Assembly (NCBI RefSeq): GCF_024679245.1
Contig: NC_090178.1
Span: 12,013,979-12,077,978, forward strand
Length of the DNA: 64,000 bases
Direction of reading: 5' to 3'
Source: Pseudorasbora parva
Lineage: Eukaryota > Chordata > Actinopteri > Cypriniformes > Gobionidae
Numbering within the stretch: the first letter of the stretch is position 1; each line of letters opens with the position of its first letter. Of this stretch, positions 24,415 through 36,356 are shown piece by piece. Position numbers and translations under genes: made by a program. The notes beneath the pieces were generated by a model. It ran no database searches and was not told the origin of the DNA. It saw nothing but the letters and a program-made list of their open reading frames with translations.

Positions 24415-24992
24415 CTGGGCAATATAATTATTATTTATTTTTTATTAATAGGTCTTATATTCAGAATTTGTTCTTTTGTTTTCCCTTCGTGACAAGCGGC
24501 CACATCAATACACTGACCTATCCACATATACAAGCGGGATTCACTCGAAAAATGTGATGACTGATCAGTTGAAAATATTGATATAAAGATAATGTTGAAA
24601 TCAGGCTCATAAAAATGTCAGGAAAACACGATTCATGGCTGCATGTCATTATCCTTGAATCATTGAATCTGTGGTTGTAAGGACCACTATATCGAGCCCA
24701 ACCTTTAGTTTAAACTGATAATTGTTTGCTATACTCGTGTTTTCCTCTAATAGCTGCGGTCACGCAGCAGCTCTTCTGCCACTCAACCCAGGCCGAGGGG
24801 CGTGTTCCGGGGGGAAAGTGGCGTCGATGCATTCCCTCTATTTGCACAACCCTACCATACGTATTTCACTCCATTTGTTGTTGATTGTGGAGTATACAAT
24901 ATGAAGCTGAATCACAGGCAGATCTTTAGAGTACATAAATTGATCTATATGGTTCTTGACAGGTAACATCTGTGAGTGTGTGTGTGTCTGCT
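24415..24992 (-). other. nek11: Putative nek11 3'UTR with poly(A) signals
   Basis: Downstream of the nek11 stop on the minus strand, the first clear AATAAA hexamers are two adjacent copies at plus positions 24434-24439 and 24441-24446, about 550 bp after the stop. The sequence between has no long ORF in a plausible context. Placement of the transcript end is an inference from the hexamers only. Confidence 0.35.
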
Positions 24993-25203
24993 TCATTGGT
25001 ATCTTACAGTGTTTTCCTGTGCAGCCAAGAGCAGCTCTTCATAATAAAGAAGCTGATCTACTTCAAAGCAATCACTGGGCTTTTCCACCAGCTGGATCAG
25101 AGCCTGCCTGATGCTCTCCTCGCTCTCCTGCCTATGTCTGGCCTTCTTCAGGTAGTCATAGACCTTTAGGAACACCTCCTCTCCTAGCCTCTGACACACA
25201 GAC
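24993..25203 (-). CDS. nek11: nek11 last coding exon (C-terminal tail and stop)
   Basis: NEK11 is a NIMA-related Ser/Thr kinase that acts in the G2/M DNA-damage checkpoint (CDC25A degradation). This exon encodes only the non-catalytic C-terminal tail. It starts after acceptor tcttctag at 25204-25211; its first base completes an AAG lysine codon, and 69 further codons end at TGA 24993-24995. The tail contains LGEEVFLKVYDYLKKARHRQ and PSDCFEVDQLLYYEE, which match the conserved end of vertebrate NEK11 as I remember it (SDCFEVDQLLYFEEQ). It is helical and charged, with no catalytic motif. A Tc1-like element lies 129 bp upstream of the splice site. Identification is strong because all four exons match in order and phase. 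Confidence 0.93.
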
Positions 25204-25331
25204 CTAGAAGACAAATTAAAATTACAATTAGAATGAATATTAAAATAATCCAGTTCACATTTATGAAGCCTTAAAAGTAAAATGCAAATACATTCTTTCA
25301 AAATCGCTTTTTGGATTTCTTGTTTTACATA
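25204..25331 (-). other. Splice-acceptor end of the 25.9-kb last intron
   Basis: Contains the acceptor tcttctag and a pyrimidine-rich (T-rich on the minus strand) stretch before it. This short native-looking piece is all that separates the last exon from the Tc1 end. Confidence 0.6.
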
Positions 25332-26380
25332 CACTGGCAATACATTATGACCACTGACAGGTAAAGTGAATAACACTAATAATCTCTTCATCACTGCACC
25401 TATTAGTGGGTGGGACATATTAGGAGATATGTTAGAAGCAGGAAATATGGGGCAGCATAAGGATTTGAGCAAGTTTGACAAGGGCCAAATTGTGATGGCC
25501 AGATGGCTAGAGTCAGAACATCTCCAAAACTGCAGCTCTTGTGGGGTGTTCCCAGTCTGAAGTGGTCAGTATCTATCAAAAGTGATCCAAGGAAGGAACA
25601 GTGATGAACCGGCGACAGGGTCATGGGCAGCCAAGGCTCATTCATGCAGGTGGGGAGAGGAGGCTCAGTCAGATCAAACAGACAAGCTACAGTAACCCAA
25701 ATATATTACGTATTTTAATTACGTATGGGGATGCATAGTTGCAGACCAGTCAGGGTGCCCATGCTGACCCCTGTCCACTGCCAAAAGCGCCAACAAAGCG
25801 TATGGTGGCCTGTTCTGATAAATGATGTTTTCTTTTACATCACATGGATGGCCTGGTGTGTGTGCGTCTCTTACCAGGGAAACACATGGCGCCAGGATAC
25901 ATTATGGGAAGAAGGCAAGCTGGTGAGAGCAGTGTGATGCTTTGTGCAATTTCTTGGATCCTGCCATCCATGTGGATGTTTCTGTAACATGAACCACATA
26001 CCTAAGCATTGCTGCAGACCATGTACACCCTTTCATGGAAACGGTGGTGGCTGTGGCCTCTCTAAGCAGGATAATGCACCCTGCCACAAAGCAAAAATGG
26101 TTCAGGAATGGTTTAAGGAAACAGGTGTTGACTTGGCCTCCAAATTCCCAAGATCTCAATCCAATCGAGCATCTGTGGGAGGTGCTGAACAAACAACTCC
26201 AATCCATGGAGGCTCCACCTCACAACTTACAGGACTTAATGGCTCTGCTTCTAACATCTTGGTGCCAGATACTACAACACACCTTCATGGGTCTAGTGGA
26301 TTCCATGCCTCGAAGGGGTCAGGGCTGTTTTGGCAGCAAAAGGGGGACCAACACAATATTAGGTCATAATGTTATGCCTT
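25332..26380 (+). mobile_element. Tc1-like transposon, nearly full length but decayed
   Basis: The left end after TA reads cactggcaatacattatgac, then accactgacaggtaaagtga; the right end reads ggtcataatgttatgcct. The order of segments follows the common fish Tc1-like element: left TIR, N-terminal transposase region with acaagggccaaattgtgatg, DDE region, and final gggaccaacacaatatta. Internal deletions around 25690-25720 and 25950-26040 are visible as missing family segments. It lies in the last nek11 intron in antisense orientation to the gene. Confidence 0.9.
25420..26363 (+). pseudogene. Degenerate Tc1 transposase
   Basis: Plus-strand peptides in shifting frames match a Tc1-type transposase. 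The N-terminal part lies around 25420-25640. The DDE region has FYITWMAWCVCVSYQGNTW near 25835 in a corrupted frame and DNAPCHKAKMVQEWF (second catalytic Asp) near 26070-26115. It continues TWPPNSQDLNPIEHLWEVLN near 26131-26190 (the Asp/Glu motif of the third position) and SWCQILQHTF near 26260. Frameshifts separate these. Nonfunctional relic. Confidence 0.85.
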
Positions 26381-26568
26381 CTATGCTACAACATTCAGTC
26401 TCTCAAGTCTGTGGGACCACAGTGGATGCATCCAAGCAGGAACTCTTGTAAAACGCTGCCTGACAGGTGTTGGGTGAAGGTGAGCAGGCACCGTGAATTT
26501 TCTTGTCTCAATGTCAGTGTGATCTCTACTGGCACCACTGGACCCCTCAGCAAAAAAAAAAAACTGCC

Positions 26569-26605
26569 TCACACACACACAGACACACAGACACACAGAC
26601 ACACA

Positions 26606-26688
<83 letters not shown>
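26569..26688. repeat. (CA)n dinucleotide microsatellite
   Basis: About 118 bp of CA repeats with a few GACA interruptions at the left. It produces spurious HTHTHT and VCVCVC ORFs. Confidence 0.98.
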
Positions 26689-28495
26689 GGTGAAAAATCA
26701 ACAGCTGGCAGACCAAAAATAGAACGTCTTTTCTTTTCCTTCAAACACAGTTCCTTTGTGAATATGTTAATTTAGTATAAGAGTGAGATGTGTGAATGAT
26801 TTATGAGTTGATGTAAGCGTTGAGCAGTTTTAGTAAAGTTGGAAATGTTCATTTCTTTCTCAAAAAGATATAGTCTTGATCAAAGTGACAGAAGGGTAGT
26901 AATGGTCCCAGAAAATGAGCTCAACAGTAAAGGTAAGATAACAGAAGGAAAGGTAATTAATTTCATCTTGGTAGTATCAGGGATTGTCATTCTTATGAGG
27001 GATAGAACCACAGAAACCACGCTTCCTCTGGTCTAAAGAACTAAATCGATTTGGACTTTGCAAGAGAGGACACTTCCTTCTTCTGGACAATGTAACATTT
27101 GTGAGTCAAAGTGTAAAAAGATCAGATTAAATGATGGATTGCTAGCCACATTAGCTCAGAGGTTTATCAACTGAGAGGATTCAACCTTACAAGATTTTTT
27201 TCACTCAGTACCCAAAAGCTAAAGAAATGTCATCAGGTTGAGGATGTAAAAAACAATAAGGAATAAAAGAGACAGCTGGAAGAGATGAAAGATACCCCCC
27301 CCCCCCCATAAAACACCCAATTAAAAGAAACACAAGGGGTCCAGATGATACAGCGTCTTTCTTTTTTTGTGGCAGTTGGGGGGGGGGGGGGGGGAACTAC
27401 AGGAGCAGCGTCTTTAGTCCATGAGGACTAATGTGTCCATTATTTTGAATGAATTATTATATGCTATTACTTTTTATTCTAGTCCATATGTAAAGTCAAG
27501 TACTGTAAAAAACATCTCAGTCGTCTTGGTGTTACTGGTAAAACTCACAAAAGCAGTCTTGCCAGTATAAAAGCATAAAGAACTGTGACATTGATCAGGC
27601 TTTTCAAATGCAAAAAAGAAAATCTCTCACAGGTTAACAAATATTAACAAGTACAATAATCATCTAGATTCAGCTAAGCACTTAAAAAGAAATATATAAT
27701 AAGCTATAGCATGACAGATAAAATTATGAAAGCATACAATATTTACAGATGATACCATGATACAATGATTAGTTTGACAAAGCTATCATAATGTATGAAT
27801 CCACTTTAACCTTAAAACGTTGATATGTAGTAGCAAACTATCTATATAAGGCATACTGAAAATCCAATTAAATGATAGGCTCTACTAAATACACTTGGGT
27901 TCAAAAGTCGAAAATCATATCAAAATAGGATTTAAATTAAAAACAGCATGATTGTTTTATGATTGTGAAAAGTTAAAGCAACTAAAAACGCTATAGCATA
28001 TATATACACAGATAAACAAAATACTTTTCAATTCAACTTTTCCCTCATACTGTTATGCTGGCAATATGATTTGTAATGGAATGTATTAAATCAGAAAATG
28101 CTAAATAGAAGCATCTTCACTAGTGGTCTCAGAATTGTGGACCCGCTGTGTTTTTTAAACAAGAAAACACCACCTACCATTCAAGCAATATGGGAGTATA
28201 ACAAATTTGCAGATGTTCAGGTCTAACAGGCGGGAAAAAAAAAGTCTTTATGGAAACAAGTCAACTCAAACGTATAAAGCCCATGATACTTTTCAAATAA
28301 AAGAATGAATGTTTCTCCTTATACCAATGGGACAAAAATGCACCAGCAATGAAATATGACTTTCCTTTTTTAAATCTCTATCACAACATACTTACATTGC
28401 CTATTACAGATAAAAAAGATTAGATTTTAATTTTTTTTTACCAAAGATTTGTTTGTGCCTTAACTTTGATACCAAGGGCATTACCAAGAAGTAGA
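26689..28495. other. Intron sequence, nothing recognised
   Basis: Unrecognised AT-rich intronic DNA. Poly-C at 27294-27307 and poly-G at 27376-27393 stand about 80 bp apart and could be the tips of a small element, but I cannot delimit one. No exon. Confidence 0.45.
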
Positions 28496-30228
28496 CTAAA
28501 ATAGCATACAGGTGTCAATGACCAAAATGGTTTGCCAGTCATAGGCAATGAATGCATTTTTTGCAGTTGGTCTGCATATGTCTGCATTTAAGATGGTCGA
28601 GGGAGTTTTAAGACGAAACAGAGAAACAGAGCGGAGGTTACGAGTGGCTGTTTGTGTGGTGAGGAGTTCCTTGAGATAGGAGGGAGCATCACCATGGATG
28701 CACTGGTGCGTAAGGAGAGAGATCTTGTACTCGATCCTGAACGACACAGGAAGCCAGAGGAGTGATTTTAGAGTGGGGGTGATATGGTCGTATTTGCGCA
28801 CCCTCATGAGGATCCTAGCAGCACTGTTCTGAATACACTGCAGCCTCTGGAGATTTTTGCTAGGGATACCGATAAGGAGCTGAAGTGGAAAGTGGAATGA
28901 CCTGATCAGAGAAAGCAATGCTGGTAATAACGGACTTCTGGACCTGAAGTGGAGTGCCGACTAGGATAGCTTCAATCTTGGAGCTGTTTAGCTGCAGAAA
29001 GTTTTGCTTCATCCACGCCTTTATCTCATCCAGGCAAGTGATCAAAGTGGATGGTGTGAGATCAGCAGAGGGAGATGAACTTGTCCTAAAGTAAAGTTGA
29101 GTGTCATCAGCATAGCAGTGAAAAGAAATCACATGCCGGCTGATGAGACGGCCAAGAAGGAGCATGCAGAGTATGAACAGGATGGGTCCGAGCACAGAGC
29201 CTTGAGGGACACCGCAGGTGACATTGTGTGACAGGGATGTAGCTTCTCCTAACACAACATATTCAGTTCTCCCAGTGAGATAAGAAAAAAAACAGTTGTG
29301 GCCTGAGTCAGAGAGACCGATGGTGGAATGTAAACGGTGAAGGAGGATATGGTCAACTGTATCGAAAGCTACAGTTAAGTCCAGGAGGATGAGAAGGGAT
29401 GGGCAACCAGCATCTGCCGCCATCAATAGATCGTTTGTGACCCTGACCAAAGCTGTTTCTGTGCTGTGTCCTGAGCGGAAACCAGACTGAAATTTCTCAA
29501 AAAGATTGTTATGCTCCATATGGACCTTAGAGAGGTATGGGAGGTTGGAGATGGGCCTGTAGTTGTCAATAACATCTGGGTCTAAAGTACGTTTTTTTAG
29601 AAGTGGTCTGATGATAGCAGTTTTTTAGAGATGAAGGAACAAGGCCAGCCTGGAGGGAATTATTAATAATCTTGGTAATAAATGGACTTAAGACACAGAG
29701 GTTAGATTTTACCAAGGCTGTAAGAAAAGGATCCAGTGCACAGCTGTATGGTTTCATTTTTCTGATGATGTCCTCAACCTCGAGCTGTGTGATGATGGAG
29801 AAGCAGCAGAGATGTTGGAAGGTCCCTGGGTGTGGACCAACAGACGGGACAGGCAGAGTGGAGGTGCTAGATAGGAGCAAGTGGATGTTGTCTACTTTGT
29901 TCCTAAAAAAGGTCATGAACTTATTGCATCTCTCTTCTGCGGCTTCTGAAAAAGAGTGAGTTTGCGGTTTGAGGATGTGATTTATAGTGGAGAAAAGCTT
30001 CTTGGAGTTTCCAGGGTTATTGTTGATGATGCAAGAGTAGAAAAATATGGCCAATACACATTTGTTTTAGGAGTTTAAAACAGCTTGCCAAAGTGAACCT
30101 TCTGGAAAGGTTTGTGCTGGCTGGTAAACACCTTTGAACCATTGGTCCGTGGTGATTACGTATACAGGTGTGCATAGAGGCTCCGCCTTCTTTGACATGG
30201 AAATCTTCTCCGGTTAATTCCGTCGAGG
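28496..30228 (-). pseudogene. L2/CR1-type LINE, internally deleted
   Basis: Runs 5' to 3' on the minus strand. The pre-RT segment at 29566-30054 contains NPGNSKKLFSTINHILKPQT and KMKPYSCALDPFLTALVKSN. The RT at 28860-29519 contains FQSGFRSGHSTETALVRV, LLDLTVAFDTVDHILLHRL, CGVPQGSVLGPILFI and the catalytic YADDTQLYF. The C-terminal thumb/tail at 28496-28918 contains LQRLQCIQNSAARILMRVRK and KSLLWLPVSFRIEYKI. A junction near 28885 joins an RT segment straight to the tail, so about 100 residues are missing. Frames differ between blocks. These are hallmarks of the teleost L2/CR1 clade. Confidence 0.9.
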
Positions 30229-30261
30229 TCAGACACTCACGAGTAAAAACATAAACACACA

Positions 30262-30965
30262 TGAGTGACTTTAGACCAATTTCCAACCTTCCCTTTCTGT
30301 CTAAAGTATTAGAAAAGGTGGTCGCCACTAAGTCTCATTTGGATAACCACAATCTGCATGAGCGATTTCAGTCTGATTTTCGTCCTCTCCAAAGTACAGA
30401 GACTGCTTTTTTAAGAGTAGTGAATGACCTCCTTGCCTCAACAATTTATTTAGCATTAATAAACATTCATCTTTATTAATGATCACTGTTTCCCATGGTG
30501 TACCTCAAGGATCCGTTCTTGGTCCACTTCTATTTCTAATCTGTAACCTTCCTATTGGTCAGATCATCCAGCGTTTTGGTCTTAATTTTCCTAGTTACAC
30601 TGTTGATACACATATCTATCTTACCTTTCAGTCCAATCTCTTACAATTCACTTCCACTCTACAAGATTTCAAAAATGGATGGCTCAAAACTTAAAAGTGA
30701 CAAAATAGAAAACCTGTTTTCCAAATACAACTTTGGCTAAATCTCAAAGATGCCAAACTGTTATCCATGCTTTCATAACCTCGTGTCTGGCCTATTGTAA
30801 CTTTTTGTTTTGTGGTAGACCAACTAAAGCCCTATCGCTTGAAACTAGTTTAAAACTCAGCTCACCCATCCTTCAGTAACTGCACTGGCTCTCTATTGTG
30901 TATCGCATTCAGTTTAAAATACTTGCCCTAGTTTTTAAGGCTTGCAATCCCTCATGAAAATAAAA
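30262..30965 (+). pseudogene. L2/CR1-type LINE fragment on plus strand
   Basis: Plus-strand ORFs give FRPISNLPFLSKVLEKVV, FQSDFRPLQSTETAFLRVVN, then HGVPQGSVLGPLLFLIC and, degraded, a TVDTHIYLTF segment where YADDTQLY is expected. A further tail portion around 30880-30930 resembles the LHWL..YRIQFKIL region. The RT is deleted between the NDLL and VPQGS blocks. It lies head-to-head with the minus-strand LINE ending at 30228. Confidence 0.85.
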
Positions 30966-33426
30966 TAATATATAACTGGTCACTGGTCTATGTGTTAATG
31001 AGTGTGTTGATATTGACAACTAAAAAACAAAACTAATAAAAATGTTTTTGTTAATAGAAATGAAGCTTAAATTAAGTAAAATATAAATATTAAATGAAAA
31101 ACGTAACAACAAAAAAACAGAAAATATACACACAATAGCTAATTCAACATTTTTATAAATACTACAATAGCATATCAATAATACTAGAATGACACTGGCA
31201 AATTGAACAGAAATCTTGTATTGCCACAAAAACAACAAAACTGTAAAAGTGTTACCTTTTATCTGTTACATTTTCGAAGACAAATTTATCAAATGTCAAT
31301 AAAAATATATTAATCGAACGTTTACAGAAATGTATTTAAAACCGTATCATAGAATGATCCTGTAAACTCCACCTGTTTGGCCCAACGTAGGAATCCAACA
31401 GCTGGTCGAAAGGAATTCAGCGTGTTCGTCTTTTCAGGCGCTTCTATAAAGGACACTGCAATTTATTAAAGTGTGAAGATCCAATTTTAAATCTGACTCC
31501 ATGTTTGAATTTAATCTGAGTCTAATTGTAGTTTCATTGAGTTGGTTACGTTTATGAACTTACGGCTGATTGTATGATTAGTTGTGATTTAATTTAGATC
31601 TTTGATTTCTCTGAGTATTTCTACTTCTCACTATCTTCATTCATCAAGGGACCCGCTATCGCTCAGAGACATTAATGTTCGCAAATACATTTTGCTCACG
31701 GACACAGACGGGTCTGAGGATTGCAGAGTGAATATTTTACCTTTAAGTGGTTGCGCCTGCTTACTCATCTTAAAGCGTAATGGGAATACTAATTACAGGA
31801 ACTGCAACTTGCTAATACAGTGATAGTCAGAAATCAGATTATCCCTAATGCTGTGCTCCATGCTCCAGTCATTGAGTCCTACGGTTTGATCTATCCTGAC
31901 ACGACGTCAGCGGTAATACCAGACTCCGATTGATCCATACTAAAAGAAGCGGCCTTAGAATAATACAAGATTAACAAAAGTTAATGTTTATTTAGCCAGG
32001 CAAAAACATCAAAATATAGTCAAATTAAAAGACAATTATACACAACTGATCAGCAGTATAACTCAATTATAAAATAGTTAAACATAGTTTCAAAGAGTCA
32101 TCATTTACCTGGCCATAGAGACACACAGTAACAGTGTGGGAAGTTCTGGATACAGATGCTTCCCTGAGTGGTTTGCCCCTTCTCCTTAAATACTCAATCA
32201 GATCAAAGAACAATAAACATTTAGCACCCAAATATTTATGCAGATCTTGGTTCTTTTCTCAGACCCAAATGGTCCCACCTATCCTTGAGGCTTGACAAAT
32301 GTTTATCAAAAGATCTTTATGAGCATCTCCCCACACCAGAGGAACAAACCCGGTTGTCCTTCTTTTATGACCTGTTTTACTAGTGCTGGAATGTAACCTG
32401 TTCCACTGATGTGAGGATGAAACCTGTTTACCAATCACACCAAAAGTATTTATATTGACCATACAGAAACAGCTTGTGGCAGTGTCTGTGAGATTTGCAT
32501 GTTCGTGTGACCCTGATACAGAGGGCGAGAGGGTCATATCTCGGCAGGGGTGAGGAAATAGGATTGGACCAGGTGGAGTCTTGTTTTCTCTTATATTCAG
32601 AGAGTGAAGTTTTATTGTCTTATTGCAGCTTTATTTGTTCTCAGGTGAAATCCATTCTTACAATCCTCCATTTTGGCCTTTCCAAACTAAACTATTACAC
32701 AACCAACCGTGCTGTTCCCCAGTAGGAAACCTGTTGTCCCTACGTCTCATTATTCTGCTTTTGCTGTCTTAACATGATATATAACAGGTCACTGGAAAGT
32801 GTCAACTGTCTATGGGGAAAGTTATGCCTTGGGGTTGACACCAGTCATACTTTCAGTCATATCATAACAGGTGTCAAGCCTGATGAGCAGCAGACAGCTG
32901 CTGATGCGGAGGAATGGCAGGACTGTGGTGGCGTCAGCTGGCTTCAGTGAGTGCAATCCCCCAGCCTGCTCAATCCTCTGCAGTAATGGGGATGGGATAT
33001 GAGCATGTGCAGTGTGGGATTAAATCGACTGACCACTTCAGCGTGAGGTAATTGCTGTCTCCTTCTCTCCACGCTCCCCTGGAGTTTCACTGTGACTCTG
33101 GAAGTTTGAGCACTTCAGCATGGTGAAATGGAGAGAGCTAATTATTTTACTTTACGAACTGCTTTGAATATGCGTATGATTTAAATTAGATTGATTTTAA
33201 AGTGATGAGGAGGTTACAGTATTGTCAAACACTGTCTTAATTAAAAGTGAACCCTTTGCATGAAATAAAGCAAAAAAGCCTCAGCCTGAAACACTACTGC
33301 TGAAAAGTCTTTGATCAAAAATAAAAAACAGTAATCTTTGGAATATTCAGAATAATAATTTAAAAAAAATTAAGAATGCTTAAGAATAATAATAATAAGA
33401 ATAATACTTTTAAAAAAATTAAGAAA
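30966..33426. other. Intron sequence, unclassified
   Basis: No gene recognised. 31600-32750 has moderate complexity and could be an old retroelement relic, but I cannot name a domain. A-rich and AATAAT tracts lie at 33320-33420. Confidence 0.4.
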
Positions 33427-34170
33427 GTTATGCTCCAAATGGACCTTAGAGAGGTAATGGGAGGTTGGAGATGGGCCTGTAGTTGTCAATAACATCTGGG
33501 TCTAAAGTACGTTTTTTTTAGAAGTGGTCTGATGATAGCAGTTTTTTAGAGATGAAGGAACAAGGCCAGCCTGGAGGGAATTATTAATAATCTTGGTAAT
33601 AAATGGACTTAAGACACAGAGGTTAGATTTTACCAAGGCTGTAAGAAAAGGATCCAGTGCACAGCTGTATGGTTTCATTTTTCTGATGATGTCCTCAACC
33701 TCGAGCTGTGTGATGATGGAGAAGCAGCAGAGATGTTGGAAGGTCCCTGGTTGTGGACCAACAGACGGGACAGGCAGAGCGGAGGTGCTAGATAGGAGCA
33801 AGTGGATGTTGTCTACTTTGTTCCTAAAAAAGGTCATGAACTTATTGCATCTCTCTTCTGCGGCTTCTGAAAAAGAGTGAGTTTGCGGTTTGAGGATGTG
33901 ATTTATAGTGGAGAAAAGCTTCTTGGAGTTTCCAGGGTTATTGTTGATGATGCAAGAGTAGAAAAATATGGCCAATACACATTTGTTTCTAGGAGTTTAA
34001 AACAGCTTGCCAAAGCGAACCTTCTGGAAAGGTTTGTGCTGGCTGGTAAACACCTTTGAACCATTGGTCCGTGGTGATTACGTATACAGGTGTGCATAGA
34101 GGCTCCGCCTTCTTTGACATGGAAATCTTCTCCGGTTAATTACTTCTGTTCAGTCCGTCGAGGTCAGACG
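33427..34170 (-). pseudogene. Second copy of LINE 5' part, near-identical to 29509-30228
   Basis: Starts at gttatgctccaaatggacct, corresponding to 29509, and follows the first copy base for base for about 700 bp with few differences. Those seen are ggtaatgg versus ggtatgg, an extra T in the T run near 33513, and a 14-base insertion ttacttctgttcag near 34140. It contains the same HILKPQT and CALDPFLTALV peptides. It keeps the 5' end but lacks the RT and 3' end, the opposite of usual LINE truncation. Confidence 0.9.
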
Positions 34171-34267
34171 TTGATGATGCAAGAAAATGTAATTTTCTGA
34201 ATTACTGGTAAATAATGTAATTCTAGTAAATAGGAACAAAGAAGCCTCTAAAAGCTGGACAATTCCA

Positions 34268-34664
34268 CACTGTAAAAAATTATTTAGAAAAAAAGTTACC
34301 TCGTTGCCTTAAAATTTTGAGTTCATTGAAATTGAAATTTTGAGTTTATACAATGAACATTTTTTGAGATTCGACAATCTTTATTAAAATATTATTAAAA
34401 GATTTTTTTAAGCATATTGGGTAATTGTGTGTGTTTTATTTCTGATGATGCAGTGAGACATGCCAAATAGTGCTATTTTCATGATTTATCAAATTTTTTA
34501 TGTGGTTCAGATAATTTATTTTTTGAGTTTCTATTAATTAAACAAATTTCCTTCATTGTATCAACTCAAATTTTTAATTTCAATATACTCAACATTTTAA
34601 GGCAACCAGGTTACTTACTTTTTTAAGTTAAATCAACAAAAAACAACCTAATTTTTTTACAGTG
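34268..34664. mobile_element. CACTG...CAGTG MITE
   Basis: Begins cactgtaaaaaattattt, with cgttgccttaaaattttgag just inside; ends aatttttttacagtg, with caacattttaaggcaaccag in inverted orientation inside the right end. The long imperfect inverted subterminal regions identify a foldback-like MITE of the same group as 47350-48284. Confidence 0.8.
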
Positions 34665-36356
34665 CATCCATCCCTCCATCCCTCCATCCCTCCATCCATC
34701 TTATGAAAAAAGTAAATTTTGTAGTAGTTTAATTTACTTTGTTAGGTCTAGGGTTTAGTGTTCATTAATATGCCAATAACCTAATTTGGGATATGATTCA
34801 TAGGGGTGTGACGATATTAAAATGTGACAAGATTTCTCATCGAGGTGATAAGCTGACTTGCCCTTGTGATCGCCCTGGAGCGTAACACCGTGTCGACCGA
34901 TTTGACGCCACGACATGATGAAAGGAATCTTTTCCATGTTAGTTACACTGTAAAAAAGTTTGTAAAAATAGGGCACAATGAACTGTATAAATATGTAGGA
35001 ATTTTCTGTATCGTTTTTTTTTACAGGTGTTTTACCTGTATTTTGAATTACACATTAGACACATTAGTTTGTGTTTTAAGGGTTAACAGAAATTTCCATA
35101 AAATTACTGGATAATGTACTGGCAGAAAATTATTTTCCGTTTTTATATCCTAACCAGCCGCTACGGCAACATGCAATTAATCTATTTTAGTTTCTATTTT
35201 TGTGCGACGTCGGGGCTGGACCAAAAACATAAAACATAGCAATGTTAATCTCAGGTAGTGTTTAGGTGCATTACTTGTGTGCTCAGGTATTTGTTAAATG
35301 TGCTTTAACATTTATTATATTGACTATTGTAAATGTCTTCTTCACAGACCGTTCCACCTCTGTTCCAGCACAAGCTGCAGTCACACACAGTGATCACATG
35401 ACGAGAGTAAGGCAAGATGACTGACAAGAAAGACCATGGCGGAGGATTTGTTGCGCAACAGAGCCTAAGCACCTGATAAATGTCAGACATGCAATCACAA
35501 TTATTATAATTATTATGAATAATCATTATATAAAATATTTCATATATTATTATCTGTGTGATTGTTTGTGGTTTGATTTTCTTCTGAGGGTGAGCTCCGC
35601 CCCTGTACACCTGTCGCTCGTTCGTTAATGACGTTTGGAGTTGGATATATGAGGGGAGAACGAGAGGAGACAGGAGGGGAACTGAACGTGTGCTGTCGTG
35701 TGATTCTAGCTGCCTGACCGAACCCCGTCACTGGATGAAACAGCGTTGGTAGCAGCCTGTGTTCCCATGGGCTTTGTGTGCACCCCGACATCGTCTTATG
35801 TTTCCTTTCACTTATATTTGTTATCGTTTTGTCTGTTTGTTTATGTCTAAGAGGATATTGTTTCTTTCCATTCACTACCTGACACGTGAGCGCCGTATGT
35901 TCATTAATAAATGATTTTCAATGGCACTTTCTGTTTCGCATGTCCTTTTATGTTGCTAACCCCTTTTCACAAGCATTCTTCCTAGTGGGGTTCGTAACAC
36001 TCCCTGATACATGCAATAGCCTGTCTCCTAATATCAATGCAATCTTAGGCTGGGCTGTGTAGTTGTTACCACCTCTCAGCTCTGGTCTCTGTTTGCACTT
36101 TGAATATTGCGAGAGTACTTTTATTATGGTTGCATTTATTGTTTGCAATTAATAAAATAAAAAAAACTGTTATTTACACTTTTTATTTCAATGTGCATTT
36201 GTGGAAATGATTTCAATTAGGATGTCACATACAACCTCAATCAGCAGTTCTGGAAGCTCATAACAATAAGGTCTGAAGATATGTAAAATCATACAGAAGA
36301 GAAGCCAGTAAGTTGAGTTTGTAGCAAAACCTTTTTACATATGACATGCGAACATG
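34665..36356. other. Intron sequence with CATC repeat and possible repeats
   Basis: A CCATCCCT/CATC microsatellite at 34666-34700. From 34798, taggggtgtgacgat is a typical left edge of fish hAT-like elements. From 34951, actgtaaaaaagtttg starts another small repeat. 35560-35997 is GC-richer, with a TATA-like tatatgag near 35646 and AATAAA near 35908, and could be a solo LTR-like unit, though without confirmed ends. No gene. Confidence 0.4.

Noticed and set aside
27290..27395. Poly-C and poly-G tracts as tips of a TTAA-type element like 13862-15052
   Set aside because: No TTAA flanks or matching terminal sequence could be found next to the tracts.
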